64,000 bases of DNA, taken from assembly GCF_000014885.1 (NCBI RefSeq), contig NC_011566.1, positions 4,586,501 through 4,650,500 of the forward strand, in the 5' to 3' direction. The notes beneath the pieces are model-generated. The model was not told the origin of the DNA. It was given only the letters and a program-made list of their open reading frames with translations, and did no database searches. This document shows, in pieces, positions 17,618 to 26,944 of the stretch; position 1 is the first letter of the stretch; every line of letters starts with the position of its first letter. The position numbers and the translations under genes were made by a program. This DNA comes from Shewanella piezotolerans WP3. Lineage in GTDB: Bacteria > Pseudomonadota > Gammaproteobacteria > Enterobacterales > Shewanellaceae.

Positions 17618-18394
17618 TTAGCTTCTTAGGCCTATTCCACGTGAAATTAGGTAATAAGCTAGGCTCCAGAAGCCGACGCAGAAGCCAACCATCACTGCAA
17701 CCGACAAAGGCACACTCATATCTGCGTAACCTAAAAAGCCAAAGCGGAATACGTTGATCATGTAAACCACCGGGTTTAACGCTGACACCCCTTGCCAAAA
17801 GTCTGGTAACAAAGACAACGAGTAAAATACACCGCCAAGGTAGGTTAGCGGCGTTAATACAAAAGTGGGAACAATACTAATATCGTCGTAGCTCTTGGCA
17901 AAAACCGCATTGATTAAGCCAGCTAAGGCAAACAATACCGCGGTTAAAAACACGGTAATAGCGACCAAGCCAACATGCTGTATGCTGATATCGACAAAGA
18001 ACAGCGCCACTAAGGTCACTATCGTGCCCACACAGAGGCCGCGAGCAACACCACCACCAACATAGCCAGCAATAATCACGTAATGCGGCACAGGAGCGAC
18101 AATCAACTCCTCTAAGTTTCGTTGAAACTTCGCACTAAAAAAGGAAGATGCCACGTTAGAATATGAACTGGTGATGACCGCCATCATGATTAAACCAGGG
18201 GCAATAAACTCCATGTATGACACGCCGCCCATCTCACCAATACGTTTACCAACTAAATTACCAAATATAAGGAAGTACAGAGTCATACTAATAGCTGGCG
18301 GTACTAATGTTTGCACCCATATACGGGTAAAACGGTTTATCTCTTTGGTTAAGATGCTTTTAAAAGCTGTAAAATACAGCGCTTTCATATTCAT
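17618..18394 (-). CDS. yadH: ABC-2 type exporter permease (YadH family)
   Basis: 258 residues with about six membrane helices and the ABC-2 permease layout; FVLTPLTYLGGVFYSLSLLP is typical of the family. It forms a half-exporter with the ATPase encoded just upstream, whose 3' end overlaps this start by 4 bases. The E. coli homologue is YadH; its substrate is unknown. Confidence 0.9.
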   Translation of the reverse strand: MNMKALYFTAFKSILTKEINRFTRIWVQTLVPPAISMTLYFLIFGNLVGKRIGEMGGVSYMEFIAPGLIMMAVITSSYSNVASSFFSAKFQRNLEELIVAPVPHYVIIAGYVGGGVARGLCVGTIVTLVALFFVDISIQHVGLVAITVFLTAVLFALAGLINAVFAKSYDDISIVPTFVLTPLTYLGGVFYSLSLLPDFWQGVSALNPVVYMINVFRFGFLGYADMSVPLSVAVMVGFCVGFWSLAYYLISRGIGLRS

Positions 18395-19335
18395 TGTTGA
18401 TCCTCAGCCATTTTGCCCTTCTCTACCAGCTCGACAAATAACTCTTCTAGACGGTTAGCTTTATTACGCATAGACAATACTTGAATATCAAGCTTACTTA
18501 ATTGCACAAACACATCGTTCAAGCTCTGATCTTTAGCTACATCGACTTCTAACGTATGCGGATCGGTAAGACGGCTTTCAATCTCTAACAACTCAGGTTT
18601 AGCTGCCAGATCACAAGCGAGATCAAGAATAAATGTTTCCATGTTCAATCGACTTAGCAGTGACTTCATCGTGGTGCATTCCACCAGCACACCTTTGTCG
18701 ATAATGCCGATATTACGGCATAGCATTTCTGCCTCTTCCAAATAGTGAGTGGTGAGGATAATCGTCACACCTTGCTCATTCAGTTCAGTCAAAAATGTCC
18801 ACATAGAGCGGCGAAGCTCAATATCTACGCCTGCGGTTGGCTCATCTAAGATCAAAAGCTGTGGTTCATGCATTAGCGCCCGAGCGATCATCAAACGGCG
18901 CTTCATACCACCCGATAAGGCTCGTGCGGGGCTATCACGCTTTTCCCATAGGTCGAGCTGAGTTAAGTGCTTTTCAGCACGTTGCAGCGCCACCTCTTTC
19001 TTAACGCCGTAATAGCCAGCCTGATTAACGACTATCTGCTGCACGGTTTCAAACTGATTGAAATTAAACTCTTGCGGCACTAAACCAATACTGAGTTTGG
19101 CAAGCTCAAGCTCTTTATCAATATCGTGTCCAAATACTGACACGCTGCCTGAGCTTTTTTGCACCAAAGAGCTGATCACACCAATCGTTGTAGATTTACC
19201 CGCTCCGTTTGGCCCAAGCAGCGCAAAAAAATCACCCTTGTTAACGGTTAAACTAATGCCCTTTACTGCTTCAACTCCGCCTTTATAGGTTTTCTTTAGG
19301 GAGTCAATAACTAAGGCGGCTTCTGTGTTTGCCAT
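18391..19335 (-). CDS. yadG: ABC exporter ATP-binding protein (YadG family)
   Basis: 314 residues from ATG 19335 (GGAAT upstream; an in-frame codon at 19350 is less likely). Walker A GPNGAGKST, Q-loop VPQEFNF, signature LSGGMKRRL, Walker B LLILDEPTAG and switch His TTHYLEEAE are all present. A C-terminal extension of about 80 residues resembles that of drug and polysaccharide ABC-2 ATPases. It overlaps yadH by 4 bases (ATGA) and is its partner. Confidence 0.93.
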   Translation of the reverse strand: MANTEAALVIDSLKKTYKGGVEAVKGISLTVNKGDFFALLGPNGAGKSTTIGVISSLVQKSSGSVSVFGHDIDKELELAKLSIGLVPQEFNFNQFETVQQIVVNQAGYYGVKKEVALQRAEKHLTQLDLWEKRDSPARALSGGMKRRLMIARALMHEPQLLILDEPTAGVDIELRRSMWTFLTELNEQGVTIILTTHYLEEAEMLCRNIGIIDKGVLVECTTMKSLLSRLNMETFILDLACDLAAKPELLEIESRLTDPHTLEVDVAKDQSLNDVFVQLSKLDIQVLSMRNKANRLEELFVELVEKGKMAEDQQ

Positions 19336-19361
19336 GGTTATTCCAATCAATCTGTATCAAT

Positions 19362-19387
19362 AAAAAAACTCCCGCTATTGCGGGAGT
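19362..19387 (-). terminator. hpt terminator
   Basis: ACTCCCGC / GCGGGAGT, 8-bp stem, TATT loop. On the minus strand it ends in a run of seven T. It lies between the hpt stop and the yadG start and isolates the two units. Confidence 0.9.
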
Positions 19388-19471
19388 CAATAATTTACAT
19401 TGCGCTCCCAGCTTCAATCTAACGTTAACGCCGAACGGCGTTGAAACTAGATTAAAGCTAAAGAGACCAAA

Positions 19472-20005
19472 TTAGTCTTCTAGTGGAACGACTCTTGCGA
19501 TGTAAGGCAGGTTACGATACTGCTCCGCATAGTCGATACCATAACCAACAATAAACTCGTCAGGAATGGTAAAACCGATAAAGTCGACAGGTACGTTAAC
19601 TTCACGGCGTTCAGGCTTATCAAGCAGCGTACATAAGGCTAAACTTTTTGGTTCGCGGATAAGTAACATCTCACGTACCTTATTTAAAGTATTACCTGAG
19701 TCGATAAGATCTTCAACGATCAGTACATCACGCCCCTGAATCTCGGACTGCACGTCTTTAAGGATTTTTACGTCACGGCTACTTGTCATGGCATTGCCAT
19801 AGCTTGATACCGACATAAAATCGATCTCTACGTGGCCTTTAATACGTCGACAAAGATCTGCCATAAATACAACAGAACCTTTAAGTAGACCGACCATCAA
19901 CAGGCGGTCACTATCGGCGTAATGAGCATTAATTTGCTCAGCCAAAATATCCAATTTTTGATCGATCTCTTCAGCAGAGATCATCACTTCAGTGGTGTGT
20001 TTCAT
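19472..20005 (-). CDS. hpt: Hypoxanthine phosphoribosyltransferase
   Basis: Salvages hypoxanthine (and guanine less well) with PRPP. The 177-residue protein carries the PRPP-binding motif VLIVEDLIDSGNT and the GLLKGSVVFMADL loop, and ends in IPDEFIVGYGIDYAEQYRNLPYI, as in E. coli Hpt. The start at ATG 20005 (MKHTTEVMI) matches E. coli; the longer frame to 20047 would overlap ubiX. ubiX ends 7 bases upstream. Confidence 0.96.
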   Translation of the reverse strand: MKHTTEVMISAEEIDQKLDILAEQINAHYADSDRLLMVGLLKGSVVFMADLCRRIKGHVEIDFMSVSSYGNAMTSSRDVKILKDVQSEIQGRDVLIVEDLIDSGNTLNKVREMLLIREPKSLALCTLLDKPERREVNVPVDFIGFTIPDEFIVGYGIDYAEQYRNLPYIARVVPLED

Positions 20006-20012
20006 AAAACTC

Positions 20013-20666
20013 TCAATAGTCGATGTCGTTGCTATTATGCTTTTCATAACCCCAACGATTCGTTAATGCATGGTCGACGCCCAAATGGTCAAGAATCCGG
20101 GCGACCATAAAGTCTACCAGATCTTCAATAGATTTGGGATTATGATAAAAGCCTGGCGCAGCAGGCATAATGGTTGCACCGAGTCGAGATAGCGACAACA
20201 TGTGCTCTAAGTGTATGGCGCTAAAAGGAGTTTCTCTTGGAACAAGTATCAATTGGCCACGCTCTTTTATTACAACATCCGCCGCTCGTTCAAGTAAATT
20301 ATTACTCATCCCAGTGGCAACGGCGGCTAAAGTCCCAGTACTACAGGGACAGATCACCATCTGCTTAGGCGCTGCGGAACCTGACGCAGGTGGTGAAAAC
20401 CACTCCTCCTTACCGAGTACAATGAGCTCTCCGGCCACATCGCCAAACTGTGCAAGTAGCTGCGCTTTGGCTTTGTCACTATTGGCACTTAACTGCAACC
20501 CTTGTTCTGTGGCGAGTACCACTCTTGCGGCAGATGAGATCATCAAGAAAACTTGGTAATCGCTCTTAAGCAGGATCTCCAATAACCTCAAACCATAGGG
20601 TGCACCAGAGGCGCCAGTCCAAGCTAAACTGATAGACTTGTCTGCTTTTTGATATGTGACACTCAT
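20013..20666 (-). CDS. ubiX: Flavin prenyltransferase UbiX
   Basis: Makes prenylated FMN for the decarboxylase UbiD in ubiquinone synthesis. The 217-residue protein shows the N-terminal TGASGAPYG nucleotide loop, the CPCSTGTLAAVATG segment and LVPRETPFSAIHLEHM. It lies between mpl (32 bases upstream) and hpt (7 bases downstream), which suggests one transcript from mpl. Confidence 0.95.
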   Translation of the reverse strand: MSVTYQKADKSISLAWTGASGAPYGLRLLEILLKSDYQVFLMISSAARVVLATEQGLQLSANSDKAKAQLLAQFGDVAGELIVLGKEEWFSPPASGSAAPKQMVICPCSTGTLAAVATGMSNNLLERAADVVIKERGQLILVPRETPFSAIHLEHMLSLSRLGATIMPAAPGFYHNPKSIEDLVDFMVARILDHLGVDHALTNRWGYEKHNSNDIDY

Positions 20667-20697
20667 GCTTAATCTATTACCTATTTTAATCGCTATG

Positions 20698-22083
20698 TTA
20701 GTGGCTAGCTTTATCGCTTAGCTGAGCAAGTAACTTTTGGTGCAAGCCACCAAAACCTCCATTGCTCATCACAATGATAGTATCTCCGCTGCAAGCTTGA
20801 GCCACGGCTTTGGCAATAATCTCATCAATATCGAATAAGACTTCAACAGGCACTGCAGCTGTACTCATGGCAGCGCTTATATCCCAATCAATATTCCCCG
20901 CTTGATAAAGATATGCGTTACTGGCCAAGGCCAATGAATTTGCTAAGGTGTCTTTATGTACACCACTTTTCATGGTGTTTGAACGCGGCTCTAAAATAAC
21001 CGTCACTTTTCCCGCCCCCACTTTAGCTCGCATGCCTGCCAAAGAGGTGGTTATCGCTGTAGGGTGATGAGCAAAGTCATCATAAACTTCAACACCAGCA
21101 ACACAACCAATCAGCTCCATACGGCGTTTTGGCGGCGCAAACTTAACCAATGCTTCAATCGCGGCATCTGGCTTAACCCCGACATGTCTAGCTGCTGCGA
21201 TTGCCATTACTGCATTTTCAATATTGTGCTGGCCAATCAATTGCCAATTAACAACACCTTGTGAGTCACCCTCTAAGAACACTTCAAACTCATGACCATC
21301 TTCACTAAGGTTAGTGGCGTACCAACCTGTAGCTGCGGAGTTTAGATGGTACATCTCCTGTTCGCTCCAACAACCCAGTTCAATAACTTGCTGCACACTT
21401 TTAGCGTCAGCAGGCCAAATGACTTTACCCTCTCCCGGTACTGTACGTATTACGTGATTAAATTGGCGTTGGATGGCTTTTAAGTCATCAAAGATATCTG
21501 CATGATCAAACTCCAGATTATTAATCACCAAGGTACGAGGCTGGTAATGTACAAACTTGGAGCGTTTATCGAAAAATGCACTGTCATATTCATCGGCTTC
21601 CACCACAAAAAATGGCGAGCCTCCAAGGCGGGCTGATACGCCAAAGTTCTGCGGCACACCGCCAATTAAAAAACCGGGTTCATAGCCGCAATCTTCTAAA
21701 ATCCAGGCCAGCATGCTAGCAGTTGAGGTTTTACCATGAGTACCGGAAACCGCCAATACCCAGCGCTCAGCAAGAATATGCTCCGCTAAAAACTGTGGGC
21801 CAGAAGTATACTTAAGACCACGGTTGAGCACGGTTTCCACACAAGGGTTACCGCGGCTCATAGCATTGCCGATCACGACAAGATCAGGAGCATCATCTTC
21901 ACCTTGTCCTAATTGAGATGGGTCAAATCCTTGAATAAGCTCAATCCCTTGCTCTTCTAGTTGAGTGCTCATCGGCGGGTAAACATTGGCATCACTACCT
22001 GTCACTTTGTGCCCTTCAGCTCTTGCAAGCAGCGCAAGGCCGCCCATGAAGGTGCCACAAATCCCTAAAATATGTACGTGCAT
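20698..22083 (-). CDS. mpl: UDP-MurNAc:L-Ala-gamma-D-Glu-meso-DAP ligase (Mpl)
   Basis: Recycles murein tripeptide by ligating it to UDP-MurNAc in the cytosol. The 461-residue Mur ligase starts at ATG 22083 with HVHILGICGTFMGG, and has the P-loop VSGTHGKTSTAS, EADEYDSAFFDKRSKF and the Mpl-typical DDFAHHPTAI. The frame runs back to 22125, but the chosen start matches the usual N-terminal nucleotide loop. It leads the mpl-ubiX-hpt unit. Confidence 0.96.
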   Translation of the reverse strand: MHVHILGICGTFMGGLALLARAEGHKVTGSDANVYPPMSTQLEEQGIELIQGFDPSQLGQGEDDAPDLVVIGNAMSRGNPCVETVLNRGLKYTSGPQFLAEHILAERWVLAVSGTHGKTSTASMLAWILEDCGYEPGFLIGGVPQNFGVSARLGGSPFFVVEADEYDSAFFDKRSKFVHYQPRTLVINNLEFDHADIFDDLKAIQRQFNHVIRTVPGEGKVIWPADAKSVQQVIELGCWSEQEMYHLNSAATGWYATNLSEDGHEFEVFLEGDSQGVVNWQLIGQHNIENAVMAIAAARHVGVKPDAAIEALVKFAPPKRRMELIGCVAGVEVYDDFAHHPTAITTSLAGMRAKVGAGKVTVILEPRSNTMKSGVHKDTLANSLALASNAYLYQAGNIDWDISAAMSTAAVPVEVLFDIDEIIAKAVAQACSGDTIIVMSNGGFGGLHQKLLAQLSDKASH

Positions 22084-22298
22084 AGTGGTCACTCTGAATT
22101 TAAAAATCTGCTTTATTCTAACCAATTGCGGGGCAATTTGTCAGTTAACTATGGTTTAAACTCACTCAAACACAAGATTGGCAATTCTGTAGGGGGTTGC
22201 TGTGGTTTTGTACACGAAAATACGCTGCTGCACCTTCAACAGAAAAGTGCAGGCTGGCATAAAATTGACTTGTTACATTGATTGAAAAACAACTACAG

Positions 22299-22314
22299 CG
22301 TGATGCAGGTCACA
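22299..22314. promoter_or_regulatory. CRP-like operator upstream of sulP
   Basis: The core GTGA-N6-TCACA (CGTGATGCAGGTCACA) matches the CRP consensus TGTGA-N6-TCACA at 9 of 10 core bases. A possible -10 (TAGTCT at 22336) lies at class II distance on the plus strand. The next plus-strand gene is sulP at 22842, on the far side of a MITE; mpl lies 216 bases away on the minus strand. Confidence 0.55.
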
Positions 22315-22539
22315 AAAGCAAGCAGCTATAAGGTGTAGTCTTCAGCTAAAATTAATCTAGAGGAAATTACTCACTGTGCTAATGACGCCGCCCTAACGCT
22401 CTGCCCTCCCTATAGCTTTCATTGCTAACTTAAGTATCACACTTATATTCTTTGCGCTTGTTAATTCGTTGTCGAATCACTACGACCATTTTCCGCGCCA
22501 AAATTTTATCAAAAAAGCACGCATAACACTCCAGCCTTA

Positions 22540-22800
22540 TACCAATCAGTATAAGAAGTTGATCTACTCAGAGCATTTTTGGCAAGCTAATTCAAGGCGG
22601 ATAAATGACATAATGGTTATTCCCTTATGAGTTTATTCAACGTAGAACTAGCAAGCCCAAACACTCCTACTGGCGAGTTTTAGCGGCTCTGATACTGCGT
22701 TAATGAACTTGAGCGTAGAATAACTATGCTCTTCATTCATCGCCTTGCTTCAAAGCCGCTAAACTCTCGCTGAGCGATCAAATCTTTAAACTGATTGGTA
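22540..22800. mobile_element. MITE, type B copy 1 (261 bp)
   Basis: Terminal inverted repeats TACCAATCAGT / ACTGATTGGTA bound a non-coding element with an internal inverted pair around AGCGGCT / AGCCGCT. It shares the TGGTTATTCCCTT segment with types A and C. A second, interrupted copy is at 37081-37619. It lies inside the leader of sulP, ending 41 bases before the start codon. Confidence 0.8.
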
Positions 22801-22841
22801 TTACCTCTGGTGCGAACTGCCGTGCGTAAACTGAGAGTTCA

Positions 22842-24329
22842 ATGTTTAAAAATTTCAAAATTGATTGGATATCTAATATTCGTGGCGACATGCTCGCGGG
22901 TATCGTTGTTGCCCTAGCGCTAATTCCAGAAGCTATCGCCTTTTCGATTATTGCTGGTGTCGACCCTAAAGTAGGCCTTTATGCCTCATTCAGTATTTCG
23001 GTCGTTATTGCCTTTACTGGAGCCCGTCCTGGGATGATTTCAGCGGCAACTGGTGCTATGGCACTGTTAATGGTTACGCTAGTAAAAGAGCATGGGTTGC
23101 AATACTTACTTGCAGCAACGGTGTTAACAGGCCTGCTACAGATCCTTGCTGGTTATCTAAAGCTTGGGGATCTAATGCGCTTTGTATCGCGCTCGGTGGT
23201 AACTGGATTTGTGAATGCCTTAGCAATACTCATTTTTATGGCGCAACTTCCTGAACTCAGCAATGTTACCTGGCATGTATATGCAATGACATTAGCAGGG
23301 CTAGCGATTATCTACCTGTTTCCCTATTTACCGATTATCGGTAAAGTGGTGCCCTCCCCTTTAGTCTGTATTGTAGGCTTAACAGCATTTACGATGATGT
23401 TCGATGTTGATATACGCACAGTGGGCGATATGGGCGATCTACCCGATACTTTGCCGATATTCCTATGGCCTGATGTACCGTTAAACCTCGATACCTTACT
23501 GATTGTATTACCTTACTCTTTGGGACTAGCTGTTGTCGGACTGTTAGAGTCAATGATGACTGCAACCATTGTCGATGACCTTACCGATACCTGTAGTGAT
23601 AAGAATCGTGAATGTAAGGGCCAAGGGTTGGCCAATATATCAACAGGTTTACTGGGTGGTATGGCAGGTTGTGCCATGATTGGTCAGTCGATGATTAACA
23701 TAAAATCTGGTGGCCGTGGACGTTTATCCAGTTTTTCGGCGGGAATTTTTCTGCTGATTATGGTGGTGTTTCTTGGCCCTTGGTTAAAACAGATCCCAAT
23801 GGCCGCCTTAGTAGCCATCATGATAATGGTGGCCATTGGTACCTTCTCTTGGCGTTCAATTATCGACATGAAGAAGCATCCACTGTCGACCAACATTGTC
23901 ATGCTGTCGACGGTAGTCGTGGTGGTGGCAACCCATAACCTCGCCATAGGAGTACTTGTAGGTGTGTTACTGGCATCGCTATTTTTCGCCAACAAGATCA
24001 GCCGCATGATGGTGATAAAGAGAAACAACGCTAAAAATGACAGCTGTGAGTATCGTGTTATCGGACAAGTGTTTTTTGCATCCGCGGATAAATTTATTGA
24101 TTCGTTTGATTTTAAGCAAGTTTTAGAATCGGTCACCATTGATCTGTCTGCGACTCATTTCTGGGATGTCACTGCGGTATCAGCATTAGATAAAGTAGTG
24201 ATTAAGTTTCGCCGTGAAGGGACGCAAGTAAACCTCATTGGCATGAATCAAGCGACCCGCACCATTGTCGATAAGTTTGGTGTACATGACAAACCCGAAG
24301 AAGTTGAAAGACTATTGGCTGGACATTAA
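22842..24329 (+). CDS. SulP-family anion transporter with STAS domain
   Basis: 495 residues: roughly 10-12 membrane helices in the SulP/SLC26 fold, then a C-terminal STAS domain starting near residue 400 (VTIDLSATHFWDVTAVSALDKVV). The N-terminus IRGDMLAGIVVALALIPEAIAFSIIAG is a SulP hallmark. Members carry sulfate, bicarbonate or dicarboxylates; the length and short STAS resemble bicarbonate-type members, but the substrate cannot be read from sequence. The next gene, a tandem universal stress protein, follows at 12 bases and is surely cotranscribed. Confidence 0.9.
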   Translation: MFKNFKIDWISNIRGDMLAGIVVALALIPEAIAFSIIAGVDPKVGLYASFSISVVIAFTGARPGMISAATGAMALLMVTLVKEHGLQYLLAATVLTGLLQILAGYLKLGDLMRFVSRSVVTGFVNALAILIFMAQLPELSNVTWHVYAMTLAGLAIIYLFPYLPIIGKVVPSPLVCIVGLTAFTMMFDVDIRTVGDMGDLPDTLPIFLWPDVPLNLDTLLIVLPYSLGLAVVGLLESMMTATIVDDLTDTCSDKNRECKGQGLANISTGLLGGMAGCAMIGQSMINIKSGGRGRLSSFSAGIFLLIMVVFLGPWLKQIPMAALVAIMIMVAIGTFSWRSIIDMKKHPLSTNIVMLSTVVVVVATHNLAIGVLVGVLLASLFFANKISRMMVIKRNNAKNDSCEYRVIGQVFFASADKFIDSFDFKQVLESVTIDLSATHFWDVTAVSALDKVVIKFRREGTQVNLIGMNQATRTIVDKFGVHDKPEEVERLLAGH

Positions 24330-24341
24330 AGGATGAGACAG

Positions 24342-25187
24342 ATGAAAAATATAGTTGCATGTATTGATGGTTCAAAATTAACCCTAGCCACCTGTGAAGC
24401 CAGCGCTTGGGTTGCACAGAAAGTCCAAGCACCATTAACCCTATTGCATGTGCTCGACAAAACAACTCGACCTGTCGTAAGTGAATTATCAGGCCAGATA
24501 GGTATCGGTAGTCAAGAAGAGTTACTTAATGAGCTGGTTGAACTTGATGAGATGCGCAGTAAAGTAGCATTGAAACACGGAAAACGGCTGCTCAACGATG
24601 CTGAAGAGTTCGCCCACGTTAAAGGCGTTGATGAGATTTATAAATTACAGCGCCATGGTAATTTACTCGAAACACTCTGTGATATCGAACCAGAGCTAAG
24701 AGTGCTGGTCATTGGTCGCGCAGGTGAAGCACATAGCGCGTCTAAAAACATAGGCTCACAGCTTGAGAGTGTTTTGAGAACAATAAAATCACATACTCTG
24801 GTGGTCAATGAGACCTTCGCTATACCCAGCTCATTCATGATTGCTTTTGACGGCAGTGCAACCAGCGACAAGCTAATTGAAAAAGCCAAAAATACTCCCC
24901 TACTCACAGGACTTGAATGCCATCTTGTAATGGTCAATAGCTCTGGCGATAAAACAGCCGCGTTTAGTCAAGCATCAAAACAGCTGACTGATGCCGGGAT
25001 AAGGGTGACAGAGAGGGTATTAACAGGCCATGTGGATACCGCAATACTCGGCTATCAGCAGCAGCAACAGCTTGGAATGATTGTAATGGGAGCCTACGGC
25101 CACTCAAAACTAAGACAGTACTTTGTTGGAAGTAATACCACACAAGTACTGCTCAAAAGCACTGTACCGCTGCTATTGATTCGTTAA
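24342..25187 (+). CDS. Tandem-domain universal stress protein (UspA family)
   Basis: 281 residues made of two Usp folds. The C-terminal repeat keeps the ATP-binding signature region (GMIVMGAYGHSKLRQYFVGSNTTQVL, a GxxG-9x-G(S) pattern), while the N-terminal one is more degenerate. The ATG at 24342 is preferred over 24333 because AAGGA is 8 bases away. It is the second gene of a sulP-usp operon, so it may regulate the transporter; that is inference from linkage. Confidence 0.9.
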   Translation: MKNIVACIDGSKLTLATCEASAWVAQKVQAPLTLLHVLDKTTRPVVSELSGQIGIGSQEELLNELVELDEMRSKVALKHGKRLLNDAEEFAHVKGVDEIYKLQRHGNLLETLCDIEPELRVLVIGRAGEAHSASKNIGSQLESVLRTIKSHTLVVNETFAIPSSFMIAFDGSATSDKLIEKAKNTPLLTGLECHLVMVNSSGDKTAAFSQASKQLTDAGIRVTERVLTGHVDTAILGYQQQQQLGMIVMGAYGHSKLRQYFVGSNTTQVLLKSTVPLLLIR

Positions 25188-25200
25188 CAAATACACCTCA

Positions 25201-25226
25201 CAGCAGGCTATTCATGGCCTGCTGAT
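25201..25226 (+). terminator. Terminator of the sulP-usp operon
   Basis: CAGCAGGC / GCCTGCTG, 8-bp stem, 8-base loop, followed by ATTATTTCC. The rest of the gap up to 25500 has no gene and no clear FNR site. Confidence 0.7.
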
Positions 25227-25500
25227 TATTTCCTCTACTACTTTAGTATCATTCTCTTAATCCGCCCTACTATCAATAACTGTTTTTTAGCACGATAGTT
25301 TGGCGCCCAATGAAAAGCACTAAGCTCACATTTTATCTAAAAATAATGGCAGAACAATGCGGCTTATCACCTTGCTGCACCGCCACTATTTAAGCAGTAG
25401 ATAACATACGGTATAAATCCATTAATGCTCAGCGTGTTCCTATGCAATGCATGCTTTGTTCTACAATATCATTCAGCTTCTCACAAGATAAGGATACCCC

Positions 25501-26817
25501 ATGTTTTTTGTACATATGCTGTTATTACTGGCTGTCATCTTTGTCGGGATCCGTCATGGCGGTGTTGCCTTTGGCCTTTTAGGCGGCTTAGGTGTGTCGA
25601 TTCTCGCCTTTGTGTTTGGGATTGCTCCAGGCTCGCCTCCCATCAATGTAATGTTGATAATTCTAGCGGTTGTAGCCGCATCGGCGACGCTAGAAGCGAC
25701 TGGAGGCTTGAAACTTCTGGTACGTTATGCTGAAAAACTACTGCGTAAACATCCAAATCAAATTGTCTTTCTCGGGCCGCTATGTACTTATTCACTCACT
25801 GTGCTGGTTGGTACTGGTCACTCCGTTTATCCGCTGTTGCCAGTGATCTATGACGTGGCATACAAGAAAGGTATTCGACCTGAGCGGCCACTTGCTATTG
25901 CCACTGTAGCGTCACAGATGGGGATCACCGCTAGCCCAATCGCAGCGGCGGCAGCGGTTGTTATTGCCACCTCTATGGAAAACAATTTAGACATTGGCTT
26001 AGTAGACGTATTATTGGTCACTATCCCCTCTACGCTTATCGGGGTGTTAGTTGCTTCAGCGTGGAGCCTAAAACGCGGTAAAGATCTTGATAAGGACGAG
26101 GAGTTTCAAGCTCGTCTATTGGATGAAGAATTTAAAAATAGCCTTATTGATCCCGAAATAGAAACCACTGATGCAGCCAAAAGTGACAGTATTGCCAAAA
26201 AAGGTTTAACCATTTTCTTACTTGGGATCCTAGCCGTCATTGGTTTAGCTATGTTTAGCAAAGAATTGCTACCAGAAGGCGTTAAGATGTCGGTGGCGAT
26301 TCAATTTATGATGCTCTCTGTCGGCGCGCTTATTTTATTAGCGACCAAAATAGATCCCAAGAAAATAGTTAACAGCAACGTGTTTATTGCCGGAATGACC
26401 GCGGTGATTATTATCTTCGGTATCGCATGGTTAAGTGACACCATTATCGGTCACCACAAGAGTTACTTGATTGAATCTGTTAGTGACATAGTACACGCGC
26501 ATCCTTGGTCATTTGCGATTGCCATGTTTGTCGCTTCGGTGTTTTTAAAAAGCCAAGCAGCTACTTTAACAATCATGCTGCCACTAGGCTTCTCTTTAGG
26601 GATCCCTGCGCCGGTATTGATCGGCGTATTACCAGCTTGCTATGCCTACTTCTTCTTTCCATTTTACCCAAGTGATTTGGCAGCAATTAGTTTCGATAGA
26701 ACAGGTACCACTCACATAGGTAAGTATGTATTGAACCACAGCTTTATCATCCCTGGATTTATTGGTGTGGTGACAGCGACATTTGTCGGCTATTTTATTT
26801 CAATGGCGATAAACTAA
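25501..26817 (+). CDS. dcuB: Anaerobic C4-dicarboxylate transporter, DcuB type
   Basis: 438-residue Dcu-family antiporter exchanging fumarate, malate or aspartate for succinate during fumarate respiration. It matches DcuB rather than DcuA: GTGHSVYPLLPVIYDVA, KGIRPERPLA, RGKDLDKDEEFQ and YPSDLAAISFDRTGTTHIGK all have close DcuB counterparts. About 10-12 membrane helices. AAGGAT lies upstream of ATG 25501. It stands alone, ended by a strong terminator. Confidence 0.9.
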   Translation: MFFVHMLLLLAVIFVGIRHGGVAFGLLGGLGVSILAFVFGIAPGSPPINVMLIILAVVAASATLEATGGLKLLVRYAEKLLRKHPNQIVFLGPLCTYSLTVLVGTGHSVYPLLPVIYDVAYKKGIRPERPLAIATVASQMGITASPIAAAAAVVIATSMENNLDIGLVDVLLVTIPSTLIGVLVASAWSLKRGKDLDKDEEFQARLLDEEFKNSLIDPEIETTDAAKSDSIAKKGLTIFLLGILAVIGLAMFSKELLPEGVKMSVAIQFMMLSVGALILLATKIDPKKIVNSNVFIAGMTAVIIIFGIAWLSDTIIGHHKSYLIESVSDIVHAHPWSFAIAMFVASVFLKSQAATLTIMLPLGFSLGIPAPVLIGVLPACYAYFFFPFYPSDLAAISFDRTGTTHIGKYVLNHSFIIPGFIGVVTATFVGYFISMAIN

Positions 26818-26876
26818 TAAAAGGGTTCGCTGATACACAATCAAGCTAACCTTGCCCCCCCAATCTGGTTATACTC

Positions 26877-26905
26877 AAAACGTGCCGCTAACGGCACGTT
26901 TTTTT
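26877..26905 (+). terminator. dcuB terminator
   Basis: AACGTGCCG / CGGCACGTT, 9-bp stem, CTAA loop, then T7. It lies about 60 bases after dcuB and just before bluB. Confidence 0.92.
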
Positions 26906-26944
26906 ATTCGTAACGAATGCCCCCAGAGCATAAATGGAAGCCAA

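Noticed and set aside
20003..20047. Apparent overlap of hpt and ubiX that might suggest a fusion or frameshift
   Set aside because: Using the conserved hpt start at 20005 removes the overlap and leaves a normal 7-base gap.
23684..24139. 151-residue minus-strand frame inside sulP
   Set aside because: Antisense shadow of the SulP membrane region, with low-complexity hydrophobic and Thr content.
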